The notes: generated from the letters alone by a model not told the origin. A DNA stretch of 12,858 nt from an uncultured Methanobrevibacter sp. (GCF_937898925.1 NZ_CALDKF010000013.1:1-12858); one strand, 5' to 3'. Counted from the stretch's first letter, positions 1 through 5,970 are shown. A program made the numbers and translations.

Positions 1-74
1 AATCCGTTCAAGCCATTGGCATTTCCGGATTGCCTAGTTTAGAGGAATTGGAAGAGTTTACACAGTCATTATGA
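1..74 (+). CDS. C-terminal end of an unidentified protein (5' end outside window)
   Basis: An open frame with codons from position 3 runs to a TGA at 72-74 and encodes 23 residues ending in LEELEEFTQSL. The start lies before the window. The tail is acidic and probably helical, and it is too short to assign to a family. It is followed by a 157-bp AT-rich spacer before the polyferredoxin, so the two genes need not share a transcript. The frame is supported only by its lack of internal stops and by bacterial/archaeal-like codon use. Confidence 0.55.
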   Translation, partial: SVQAIGISGLPSLEELEEFTQSL

Positions 75-231
75 AAAATTTTTGCATAAAAAAATTATTT
101 AATATAATAAATTATTTAAATTATTTAAAAGATATATAATCATAATAATGTTTTTATACTAGTGAAATTTAAGATTAAAAAAATTTGCTTATAGAGTAAA
201 TTGTATAAAATTTATCTATGGGGATAAAAAT
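75..231 (+). promoter_or_regulatory. AT-rich spacer with likely promoter of the polyferredoxin gene
   Basis: This spacer is almost entirely A and T. A TATA-like stretch (GATATATAA, 131-139) preceded by A-rich sequence could be an archaeal promoter, giving a leader of roughly 70 nt. Another TATA-like stretch near 203-212 would lie too close to the ATG unless the mRNA were nearly leaderless. A weak purine patch (GGGGA, 220-224) precedes the ATG at 232. In DNA this AT-rich the exact box cannot be decided by eye. Confidence 0.3.
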
Positions 232-1059
232 ATGGAAATTAAACTAAAAAAGCAGATTGAAACCTTAGAGAGGGAAATCACTCTTAAATCTGTAGATTTA
301 GATGAAGATATTGAAGACTTTAATGTAGACATTCATGATTTCAACAATCAGGAAAAGCTAATAACCATTTCACCTCGTTGTGTTAGATGCAATCTTTGTG
401 TTGAAGAATGTCCTATTAATGTAATCAGTTCTTCCACCTGGCTTAAGAAAGCTAAAATCGGTGAAGATTGTGTGCAATGTGAGATTTGCGCTCAAACCTG
501 TCCTGTTTCATGTATTTATGTATGGGATGCTGAATCAGTCATTAAGGAAGATGATTCTGTAGAATATACATTAAAGGAAATCAAGGTTCCTCATAGAATT
601 CTTAAAATGGAAGAAATTTCCATAAATCGTAAAGAATGTATTGGATGCGGCTCTTGCTTAAAATACTGTCCAACCAATGCAATATCACTTAGAACTAAAG
701 AATTCATAGAAGAGCATGGAGAGACATGTCCAAGTGTTGGAGCTATTGACTCTGAAGATGGATATGTGTATTCCTATATTGACAAAGACCGTTGTTGCGG
801 TTGTGGATCCTGTGCTAACTTATGTATCCAAGGAGCAATTAACCTTAAAAGGGACTTAGGTCCAGTAGTGATTTACAGTCACATTGATGTCAATCAGGAT
901 ATCTGTGTAGCTTGTGAATTGTGTGAGGACAACTGTCCTGTTGCAGCAATCAAGGTTGTTGATGGGGAAATCTTCCTCAATAATGATAAATGCATAAGAT
1001 GTAAGGAATGCAGTTCTAGATGCCCTGTTGGTGCTTTAAATTTAGTTTTAGATGATTAA
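232..1059 (+). CDS. Polyferredoxin with six [4Fe-4S] clusters
   Basis: This is a probable cytoplasmic electron carrier with six CxxCxxCxxxC ferredoxin motifs beginning at residues 50, 80, 136, 188, 225 and 254. Five end in CysPro. The fourth (C188, C191, C194, C198) has Ile after the last Cys, which may alter that cluster's environment. The motifs form pairs separated by short linkers. Residues 1-45 are charged and Cys-free, perhaps helical, and could be a docking segment. In methanogens such proteins link hydrogenases, formylmethanofuran dehydrogenase or heterodisulfide reductase. The Eha energy-converting hydrogenase is described as having a six-cluster polyferredoxin, but no other Eha subunit is visible here, so no symbol is given. 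The next gene, 93 bp downstream, is a CBS protein on the same strand. The fold is certain; the partner is unknown. Confidence 0.9.
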   Translation: MEIKLKKQIETLEREITLKSVDLDEDIEDFNVDIHDFNNQEKLITISPRCVRCNLCVEECPINVISSSTWLKKAKIGEDCVQCEICAQTCPVSCIYVWDAESVIKEDDSVEYTLKEIKVPHRILKMEEISINRKECIGCGSCLKYCPTNAISLRTKEFIEEHGETCPSVGAIDSEDGYVYSYIDKDRCCGCGSCANLCIQGAINLKRDLGPVVIYSHIDVNQDICVACELCEDNCPVAAIKVVDGEIFLNNDKCIRCKECSSRCPVGALNLVLDD

Positions 1060-1118
1060 AAATTTAATAAGAAAATTTTAGTTTAAATAAAAAAATTGAA
1101 TAAATAGATTATTTTTAC

Positions 1119-1134
1119 AGATTTTTTAAAATCT
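1119..1134 (+). promoter_or_regulatory. Perfect inverted repeat just before the CBS gene
   Basis: AGATTTT and AAAATCT form a perfect 7-bp inverted repeat around a TT centre. It ends four bases before the GGAG ribosome binding site (1138-1141) of the CBS gene. It could be an operator, or an RNA hairpin affecting translation or terminating polyferredoxin transcripts. The same heptamers recur after the gene. AT-rich inverted repeats also arise by chance, so function is inference. Confidence 0.35.
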
Positions 1135-1152
1135 TATGGAGAAGTGTTTAAA

Positions 1153-1788
1153 ATGAAAGCTAAAGAGATGATGGATAAGGAATTTGTTTATGTATCAAAA
1201 AATGATACTATCGAAGATGTTTCTCTAAAAATGGAAGAGTATAAAAGGTTTACTGCTCCTGTTTTAGATGAAAACATGAAATTGGAAGGTTGGATTACTT
1301 CATTCAACATAACCAAAGGATTACGTGAAGGCAAAACAAGCATTGCAGATGTTATGAGTCCTGTTGAGGAAATCATGACCATTGGTGAAAATGAACCTGC
1401 AAGAAATGTTGTTATTGCAGCTTCTAACAATAAATTAATCAGTATTCCTATTATCAATGATGAGAATCAGGTAATTGGTGTAACCAGATCTGTAGATATT
1501 GTAGATTCAATGTCTTCATTATATGACATTAAAGTTAATAAGATTTACAAAGCTATGGAAAAAGAGCTTAGAGGAGTCAGTTGGGATGAATTGATGGAGG
1601 CTTCCGCTAAAATCAGTACAAGAACAACTGGTGTAAAAATCACTGCTGAAGAGTATGAGAAAAATATTGAAAATGCTACATTTGGTGAAGCAATTTGGGC
1701 AACTGGTGGACTTGAAAAGTTCTTTGCAGGTCTTATTTCAGTTGGAGAACTTGTTATTGCACGTAAAGTAGGTCGTGCAAGACGTTAA
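1153..1788 (+). CDS. CBS-domain-pair protein with unrecognised C-terminal module
   Basis: The 211-residue protein has two CBS repeats, about residues 3-58 (starting KAKEMMDKEFVYV) and 65-121 (starting ADVMSPVEEIMTI). Such a pair usually binds adenine nucleotides or S-adenosylmethionine and senses cell state. A linker helix (about 122-140) leads to a module of about 70 residues (141-211) containing ISTRTTGVKIT and a Gly/Phe-rich end that finishes with a basic tail. I do not recognise this module. It has no membrane segment, no Cys and no evident catalytic motif. I chose the ATG at 1153 because GGAG at 1138-1141 lies 11 nt upstream, whereas the in-frame GTG at 1144 would leave only 2 nt. The gene follows the polyferredoxin on the same strand, so control or docking of that electron carrier is possible but unproven. 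Confidence 0.85.
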   Translation: MKAKEMMDKEFVYVSKNDTIEDVSLKMEEYKRFTAPVLDENMKLEGWITSFNITKGLREGKTSIADVMSPVEEIMTIGENEPARNVVIAASNNKLISIPIINDENQVIGVTRSVDIVDSMSSLYDIKVNKIYKAMEKELRGVSWDELMEASAKISTRTTGVKITAEEYEKNIENATFGEAIWATGGLEKFFAGLISVGELVIARKVGRARR

Positions 1789-1790
1789 TA

Positions 1791-1845
1791 TTTTAAAATC
1801 TCTTTAGATTTTTAAATTTCTCCTTTTTTTCTTTTTTTATTAATT
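1791..1845 (+). terminator. Hairpin plus T-tract after the CBS gene
   Basis: AAAATCT (1795-1801) and AGATTTT (1806-1812) form a perfect 7-bp stem with loop CTTT, extendable with one bulge. Long T-runs follow at about 1820-1838. This resembles an intrinsic terminator, and T-tracts alone terminate archaeal RNA polymerase. The convergent DUF2085 gene ends at 1923, so the T-rich spacer separates the two units. Confidence 0.6.
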
Positions 1846-1922
1846 TTTTATTTTCTATTTTTTCTATATTTATTTTTTTATTTTCTATTATATTATCTAA
1901 TTTTATCTATTTTAGACCTTTT

Positions 1923-2258
1923 TTATAAGAAATTGAATACAAAAAATTCTATCATGATTTCATAGACTAAGATTAATCCCACTCCTCCAAGGATTCCTGT
2001 AATAAATCTTAGAGTGTTATTGCTTTCTCTCATTTCAAATAGCTGTGTGAATCCATCTATTGCACATGGGATTAAAAGAATGATTCCTAAAAGTAGTGTT
2101 GTTAAGCTATATGGAACAGGGAAGAGATTTATAAGGATTATGCTAGCTATTCCGCTAATGTAAAACCCTGTGCATCTTGCACAAACAGGAAATTGCTTTC
2201 CTTTATAAAAGAAGCTTCTTTCAGGTCTTCTATGGCAGATATAATCAAATACACTCAT
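1923..2258 (-). CDS. DUF2085 family membrane protein
   Basis: This is a 111-residue integral membrane protein of unknown function. It shows the family's signature pieces: CHRRPERSF at residues 8-16, CARCTGFY at 26-33, DGFTQ at 68-72 and RESNNTLR at 77-84. About three hydrophobic segments follow (roughly 34-49, 52-70 and 85-108). The conserved Cys and His residues near the N-terminus (C8, H9, C26, C29) could bind a metal, which is inference. The length is normal for a short DUF2085 member. The start is preceded by a weak AAGGT site. The gene lies 33 bp downstream of a 47-residue membrane peptide gene on the same strand, and the two probably form one transcript. Confidence 0.85.
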   Translation of the reverse strand: MSVFDYICHRRPERSFFYKGKQFPVCARCTGFYISGIASIILINLFPVPYSLTTLLLGIILLIPCAIDGFTQLFEMRESNNTLRFITGILGGVGLILVYEIMIEFFVFNFL

Positions 2259-2291
2259 TTTTTAACCTTTTTTATTCCTTATCTAAGAGTT

Positions 2292-2435
2292 CTATACAAT
2301 CAATACATTAACGATTATAAAAAGCACGGCAAGAACTATTAAAGTGCTGCAGCATCCTTCATTCCTGTTTACATTATCTTCATCATTTTCAAAATAAGTT
2401 TCATAAATTAAAAATTCTTCAGGACCAAGATCCAT
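2292..2435 (-). CDS. Small single-span membrane protein, 47 residues
   Basis: This open frame runs from ATG (2435-2433) to TAG (2294-2292) on the minus strand. The first 26 residues are acidic (starting MDLGPEEF). A GCCS motif (residues 27-30) follows, then one hydrophobic helix of about 17 residues (31-47) that ends the protein. A strong site, GAGGGTGAT, lies 4 nt before the ATG. It is the best ribosome binding site in this part of the window and the main reason for calling the gene real. The layout suggests an acidic tail outside the membrane and a C-terminal anchor with two cysteines at the interface. It lies 33 bp upstream of the DUF2085 gene, so co-transcription is likely. I recognise no family, and genes this short are often missed in annotation. 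Confidence 0.7.
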   Translation of the reverse strand: MDLGPEEFLIYETYFENDEDNVNRNEGCCSTLIVLAVLFIIVNVLIV

Positions 2436-2666
2436 TTTATCACCCTCTAAAATTATGACTTAATCTTTAATATATTCTCATTTATTATTTAAATTTAATT
2501 AAATTTTATTTGGATTTCTCTTATAATTTTTAATAACTATTATTAATTCCATTAAATAATTTTATTAATAATAAAAACATATTTTATAACATATAAACTA
2601 TTAAAATTATTTTTTAATTAATTTAAACTATGATTTAACTAATTATTGACTATTGAAGTGATTTTT
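2436..2666. promoter_or_regulatory. Divergent promoter region
   Basis: This 231-bp, very AT-rich spacer lies between the minus-strand small membrane protein gene and the plus-strand epimerase gene, so it must hold promoters for both. TATA-like stretches facing the epimerase include one near 2582-2597. AGTGAT at 2657-2662 is the epimerase ribosome binding site. No longer open frame and no GC-richer island suggestive of RNA is visible. Confidence 0.4.
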
Positions 2667-3662
2667 ATGTCTAAATATAACGAATATCAAGATAAAACCA
2701 TTTTAGTAACTGGTGGAGCAGGTTGTGTTGGAAGCAACTTAACCAGAAGATTGGCAGAACTTGGAGCAGAAAAGGTAATAATCCTTGATAACATGTCTTC
2801 TGCTTATGAATGGAACGTACCTACAAATGACAATGTTGAGCTTGTTCAAGGAGATATCCTTGATGATGAAGAGCTTAAGCGTGTATTTAAAATGAAACCG
2901 GATTATGTGTTCCATTTAGCTGCTCACTTTGCTAACCAGAACAGTGTGGATAATCCAGAAACCGATTTGATGGTAAATGGTATTGGTATCTTGAAAGTTC
3001 TTCAATATGCACAGCTTACCGGGGTGGAAAGATTCGTATATTCCTCTTCTGGCTGTGGAGTTTATGGTTTAGACTCTAAAATGCCATTTGAAGAGCATGA
3101 CATTTCAATTTCATTGCACACCCCTTACCAAGTAACTAAATTGCTTGGTGAATTATACACTAATTACTTCCATAACTTATATGACATGCCTATTGTGAAT
3201 GCAAGATTCTTCAATGTATTCGGTCCTGGTGAAGTTCCAGGAAAATACAGAAATGTTATTCCTAACTTCTTCTATTGGTCCATGACAAAACAGGCATTGC
3301 CAATTACTGGTGATGGATCTGAAACAAGAGACTGGACATTTGTAGGAGATATTGTAAACGGTCTTTTAGCTATGGGAATTGAAGAGGAAGCTATTGGAGA
3401 AGCTATTAACCTTGGTTCCGGTAAGGATCACAGAGTAATTGACATGGCAAATAAGGTTAATGAATTAACTGGAAACCCTGAAGGAATCGCTTATGTGGCA
3501 AGACGTAATTGGGATGCAAAAACCAAATTATTATCTTCCATTGATAAGGCAAAAGACATTCTCGGTTATAAGCCAACCGTTTCATTTGATGATGGTTTAG
3601 AAAGAGTTTATGGCTGGTTTACTGACAACTGGGAAGACATTGAAAGAGATGCAGAGTTCTAA
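2667..3662 (+). CDS. NAD-dependent sugar-nucleotide epimerase/dehydratase (extended SDR)
   Basis: The 331-residue protein probably works on an NDP-sugar, as UDP-glucose 4-epimerase or dTDP-glucose dehydratase relatives do. The N-terminal Rossmann fold has TGGAGCVGS (residues 15-23), and D41 ends beta-2, which favours NAD over NADP. The catalytic site comprises SSS at 126-128 and YQVTK, with Y154 and K158. FNVFGPG (182-188) and the later GDGSETRDWTFVGDIV stretch fit the substrate-binding half of this family. The length is usual. I chose ATG 2667 because AGTGAT lies 4 nt upstream; the in-frame TTG at 2646 has no such site. No sugar-pathway genes are adjacent, so the substrate is open. A role in surface glycans, pseudomurein or protein glycosylation is plausible. 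Confidence 0.9.
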   Translation: MSKYNEYQDKTILVTGGAGCVGSNLTRRLAELGAEKVIILDNMSSAYEWNVPTNDNVELVQGDILDDEELKRVFKMKPDYVFHLAAHFANQNSVDNPETDLMVNGIGILKVLQYAQLTGVERFVYSSSGCGVYGLDSKMPFEEHDISISLHTPYQVTKLLGELYTNYFHNLYDMPIVNARFFNVFGPGEVPGKYRNVIPNFFYWSMTKQALPITGDGSETRDWTFVGDIVNGLLAMGIEEEAIGEAINLGSGKDHRVIDMANKVNELTGNPEGIAYVARRNWDAKTKLLSSIDKAKDILGYKPTVSFDDGLERVYGWFTDNWEDIERDAEF

Positions 3663-3814
3663 TTCTCTTTTAATTATTTACTTTTTTTATTTTTATTTTT
3701 ATTTTTAAATTGTTTTTTTTTTTTTTTAAAAAAGAGCTAATACTTATTTTCTTTTTTTATTTTTTAATATTTTTTAAAAAGAGTTATTTTTGTTATAAAA
3801 AAGAAAATGTTTAT
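3663..3814. terminator. Convergent 3' region with long T-tract
   Basis: This spacer between convergent genes has repeated T-runs, the longest being 15 T (3713-3727), immediately followed by six A. These suit termination of the epimerase transcript. Near 3797-3808 the plus strand is A-rich, giving a T-run for the minus-strand zinc-ribbon gene. Two similar pieces, TTTAAAAAAGAGCTA near 3725 and TTTAAAAAGAGTTA near 3773, form a short imperfect direct repeat. Confidence 0.55.
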
Positions 3815-4312
3815 TTAAAAACCAAATAAACTGGATAAATTACCTGAACTGCTCATATTAAATGCACTTGAATTGTACATTTGAGTCATATTAGTCATAT
3901 TGGTAGTATTAAATGGATTTAAGATAATGTTAGGATCCATTTGACCAGTGAATATTAAAAAACCGATTAGACCAAATTCAGCTATTAAAACCACTAATTG
4001 AACTAATCCATGTTTTCTAGCATTTGAATCTTTTCTTGTTACTAGATAAATGGCAAAAATAAAACCTAGCACACTGCCTAATATTGCAAATAGGTAACCT
4101 ATGATAATCATCCACTTGTAATTTCCATTTCCAGATGAGATCTCTCCTGTGGATTTTGAACCCATTCCATAATTGGATTTCTTACTGATGGTGAATATAT
4201 TAAAATCTTCATCTTCCGGATTATACTCTTCAAAGATAGTCCCACAGTAAATGCAGAAATCGGTAGTTCCATCGTTTACTTTTCCACATCTAGGACATTC
4301 AATACGTGCCAT
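3815..4312 (-). CDS. Zinc-ribbon membrane protein with sequon-rich C-terminal tail
   Basis: The protein has 165 residues. An N-terminal zinc ribbon is formed by CPRC (C6, C9) and CIYC (C20, C23). An acidic then Gly/Ser-rich linker runs to about residue 65. Hydrophobic segments follow at about 67-91 and 102-122, separated by a basic loop (TRKDSNARKHG). The last 35 residues are rich in Asn, Thr, Ser and Met and hold six N-x-S/T sequons, at N135, N138, N141, N147, N152 and N158. Methanogens N-glycosylate surface proteins, so the tail may face outward. Simple two-span topology would instead place tail and zinc ribbon on the same side. AGTGAT 4 nt before the ATG supports the start. The function is unknown; zinc ribbon plus two helices is a common archaeal membrane-protein layout. 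Confidence 0.75.
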   Translation of the reverse strand: MARIECPRCGKVNDGTTDFCIYCGTIFEEYNPEDEDFNIFTISKKSNYGMGSKSTGEISSGNGNYKWMIIIGYLFAILGSVLGFIFAIYLVTRKDSNARKHGLVQLVVLIAEFGLIGFLIFTGQMDPNIILNPFNTTNMTNMTQMYNSSAFNMSSSGNLSSLFGF

Positions 4313-4402
4313 TTTATCACTATTTAATCATTAAAGTTTTTTTATTATAAGTTTTGTACAATATATTTTAATATTTAATATAATTTATAATTTTTTATTC
4401 TA

Positions 4403-4438
4403 TTTTCAATTATCCTTTAATTGAAAAAGTAATTACTT
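4403..4438 (-). terminator. Strong inverted repeat at the 3' end of the DUF3795 gene
   Basis: TTTTCAATTA (4403-4412) and TAATTGAAAA (4418-4427) form a perfect 10-bp inverted repeat with a 5-base loop. It partly abuts a perfect 12-bp palindrome, AAGTAATTACTT (4427-4438), that overlaps the stop codon. In the minus-strand RNA this would give a stable hairpin directly after the gene. No long U-run follows it, so 3'-end protection or processing is as likely as termination. Confidence 0.5.
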
Positions 4439-4849
4439 ATCATCACCTTCCAATCCACATTCACTGCAGATATGCTCTTGAATGCTTATAATTCCTCCGC
4501 AAGACTCACATTTCCAATTAATGCTGTCTTCCAACATGATCTTGTTTATTCCAGTGTATGTGATTCTTTTTGCATTGTCTAATGTGGAAAAATTGTATCG
4601 TTTCTTATAGTTCTTGTCTTGCTTTTTGATGAGCTTGCAAGGGAATTCACTGCATCTGCCACAATATTTGACTCTTTTTGTTTCAAGACATTTTTTGATT
4701 TTACATTTCAATGCATTCTTGGTCTTATTGGGGCTATCAATAAGGCATCCTGGACATGGGTTGCTTTCCGATAAATGTTTTATACATAGCTTGCAGTTCA
4801 TTCCACAAGGTGCAAACATGATTGTATCAATCTTTTCAGGCATTTTCAT
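4433..4849 (-). CDS. DUF3795 Cys-rich protein with extra C-terminal zinc ribbon
   Basis: The 138-residue cytoplasmic protein contains 14 cysteines. The first part matches the DUF3795 pattern: APCGMNCKLC (residues 13-22), CPGC (32-35), CKIKKC (49-54), CGRCSEFPC (63-71), then a Tyr/Lys-rich stretch before YNFSTLDNAKRI. After this core, residues 114-131 carry CESC and CSEC, a separate rubredoxin-like zinc ribbon. The function of DUF3795 is unknown; its Cys pattern suggests several structural zincs or an iron-sulfur cluster. The start is uncertain. I used ATG 4849, but ATG 4843 and GTG 4858 are in frame and no clear ribosome binding site separates them. It follows the zinc-ribbon membrane gene only by position, since the two are probably separate units on the minus strand. 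Confidence 0.8.
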   Translation of the reverse strand: MKMPEKIDTIMFAPCGMNCKLCIKHLSESNPCPGCLIDSPNKTKNALKCKIKKCLETKRVKYCGRCSEFPCKLIKKQDKNYKKRYNFSTLDNAKRITYTGINKIMLEDSINWKCESCGGIISIQEHICSECGLEGDDK

Positions 4850-4900
4850 TTTCAACACTAGAATTATCTTTTTAATTTATTTTTTAAATTCTTTTTTATT

Positions 4901-5005
4901 TAATTATTTTTAATTTAATTATTTTTAATTTAATTATTTTTTATTTAATTATTTTTTATTTAATTATTTTTTATTTAATTATTTTTAATTTAATTATTTT
5001 TTATT
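4901..5005. repeat. Seven 15-bp tandem repeats, consensus TAATTATTTTTWATT
   Basis: TAATTA recurs at exactly 15-bp intervals from positions 4901, 4916, 4931, 4946, 4961, 4976 and 4991. The seven units are the same except for a T/A alternative at position 11. A degenerate start (about 4886-4900) precedes them. The array is pure A/T and lies in the divergent spacer between the DUF3795 gene (-) and the nuclease gene (+). It is probably slippage-prone and may differ in copy number between strains. It has none of the spacer structure of CRISPR. Confidence 0.85.
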
Positions 5006-5049
5006 TCTCCTTTTTTATTAATTCTTTTCATAATCTTATTTTCCATTAA

Positions 5050-5070
5050 AGATAAATTTTATATATTTCC
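5050..5070 (+). promoter_or_regulatory. Archaeal promoter of the nuclease gene
   Basis: TTTATATA (5058-5065) is preceded by an A-rich BRE-like stretch (AAAGATAAA, starting at 5048). This matches the archaeal TATA consensus well and would start transcription near 5085-5090, leaving a leader of about 50 nt. The purine-rich ribosome binding site AGGGGGAT (5125-5132) then precedes ATG 5137. Confidence 0.55.
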
Positions 5071-5136
5071 AATAATATAATAATATTAATTATTTTAGAA
5101 TAAATTTTTCATTTATTTGAATAAAGGGGGATTAAT

Positions 5137-5871
5137 ATGAAGTTAAAAGGTAGAAATTTATTAATCATACTAATTATTTTTATTTTAGGATTTTCCATTA
5201 TATCTGCAGGATCAGCTTATACTGGAACTGGATTCACTCATGATATTCCTTTTTCCAAATATTCTGATATGTCAAATGATGATATCCTAAACAAGTTTGA
5301 TGATACAGATTGCCAACCGGAATTCACTGGATTATGCACTTATGTAACTGATGGAGATACCATTGAAGTTGATGGTCTTGGAAAAGTGCGTTTTGTAGGG
5401 GTGAATACTCCGGAAAGAGGAGTGGAAGGTTATATCTGCTCTAAACGTTTTGTTCAGAAATTATGCTTGAATAAGGAGGTAAGCTTAGACATTGATGATT
5501 CAAAGTATACTGATAAGTACGGAAGATATTTGGCTGTTGTTATTGTAGATGGCAAGAACTTGAATGAAATGCTTTTAAGGGAAGGTCTTGCTGAAATCAT
5601 GTATATGCCTCCAAGTGAGTTCTATCCATATGATTGGGCACCTAATTCAGATGGATATTCCCATTATGTAAGTTCATATAGCTCTTCAAACAGTGGAGAC
5701 TCTTCATCCAGTTCCTCTGGATCTTATATAGCCAGTGCAAACAGTCATAAGTTCCATTACACTACATGCAGATGGGGAAAGAAGATTTCTGAAAAGAATA
5801 AGGTCACTTTCAAGAGCAGATCTGATGCAATTAGCCAAGGTTATGAACCATGCAAGGTTTGCCAACCTTAA
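5137..5871 (+). CDS. Exported staphylococcal-nuclease-like protein with C-terminal zinc module
   Basis: The 244-residue protein has a hydrophobic signal or anchor at residues 7-25, so it probably acts outside the cell or on the outer membrane face. The SNase domain spans about 65-160: DGDT (72-75), catalytic R85 and E93 in RFVGVNTPE, and R130 in DKYGR. In the S. aureus enzyme a calcium ligand is the Asp of DTPE; here it is Asn90, perhaps altering metal use. A Ser-rich linker (about 179-196) leads to a small Ada-like metal-binding module with H204, H207, C211, C239 and C242. This module is often appended to such nucleases. Expected activity is cleavage of extracellular DNA or RNA, perhaps for nutrition or defence. 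AGGGGGAT supports the start. It appears to be a single-gene unit. Confidence 0.9.
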   Translation: MKLKGRNLLIILIIFILGFSIISAGSAYTGTGFTHDIPFSKYSDMSNDDILNKFDDTDCQPEFTGLCTYVTDGDTIEVDGLGKVRFVGVNTPERGVEGYICSKRFVQKLCLNKEVSLDIDDSKYTDKYGRYLAVVIVDGKNLNEMLLREGLAEIMYMPPSEFYPYDWAPNSDGYSHYVSSYSSSNSGDSSSSSSGSYIASANSHKFHYTTCRWGKKISEKNKVTFKSRSDAISQGYEPCKVCQP

Positions 5872-5875
5872 TTTT

Positions 5876-5895
5876 ACTTTTTACCCTCAAAAAGT
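5876..5895 (+). terminator. Hairpin after the nuclease gene
   Basis: ACTTTTT (5876-5882) and AAAAAGT (5889-5895) form a perfect 7-bp inverted repeat with loop ACCCTC, starting five bases after the stop codon. No long T-run follows directly, so a 3'-end hairpin is sure as sequence but only probable as a terminator. Confidence 0.45.
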
Positions 5896-5899
5896 GACA

Positions 5900-5915
5900 A
5901 AAACATTAAATATTT
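5900..5915 (+). promoter_or_regulatory. Possible promoter of the CMD gene pair
   Basis: TTAAATAT (5906-5913) after an A/C-rich stretch (AAAAAC) resembles BRE plus TATA. It lies about 60 bp before the ATG of the first CMD gene, giving a leader of about 35 nt. GGAG (5959-5962) is the ribosome binding site. Confidence 0.35.
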
Positions 5916-5970
5916 TTCAGAATAAATTATTATTTATTATTTTATATAACTATTTTTTGGAGTTCTTTAT

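Noticed and set aside
232..1059. Naming the polyferredoxin ehaP
   Set aside because: The cluster count fits, but no Eha subunit is visible and several methanogen complexes use similar polyferredoxins.
1144..1152. GTG start for the CBS protein
   Set aside because: The GGAG site would be only 2 nt away; ATG 1153 has workable spacing and begins the CBS fold directly.
2646..2666. TTG start for the epimerase
   Set aside because: AGTGAT lies inside this stretch, 4 nt before ATG 2667, and the extra residues do not match the family N-terminus.
4614..4913. 99-residue plus-strand frame opposite the DUF3795 gene
   Set aside because: The opposite strand encodes a clear DUF3795 Cys pattern, and this frame ends in the A/T repeat region with no ribosome binding site.
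4901..5005. CRISPR array
   Set aside because: The units are contiguous with no unique spacers and no cas genes are nearby; it is a simple tandem repeat.
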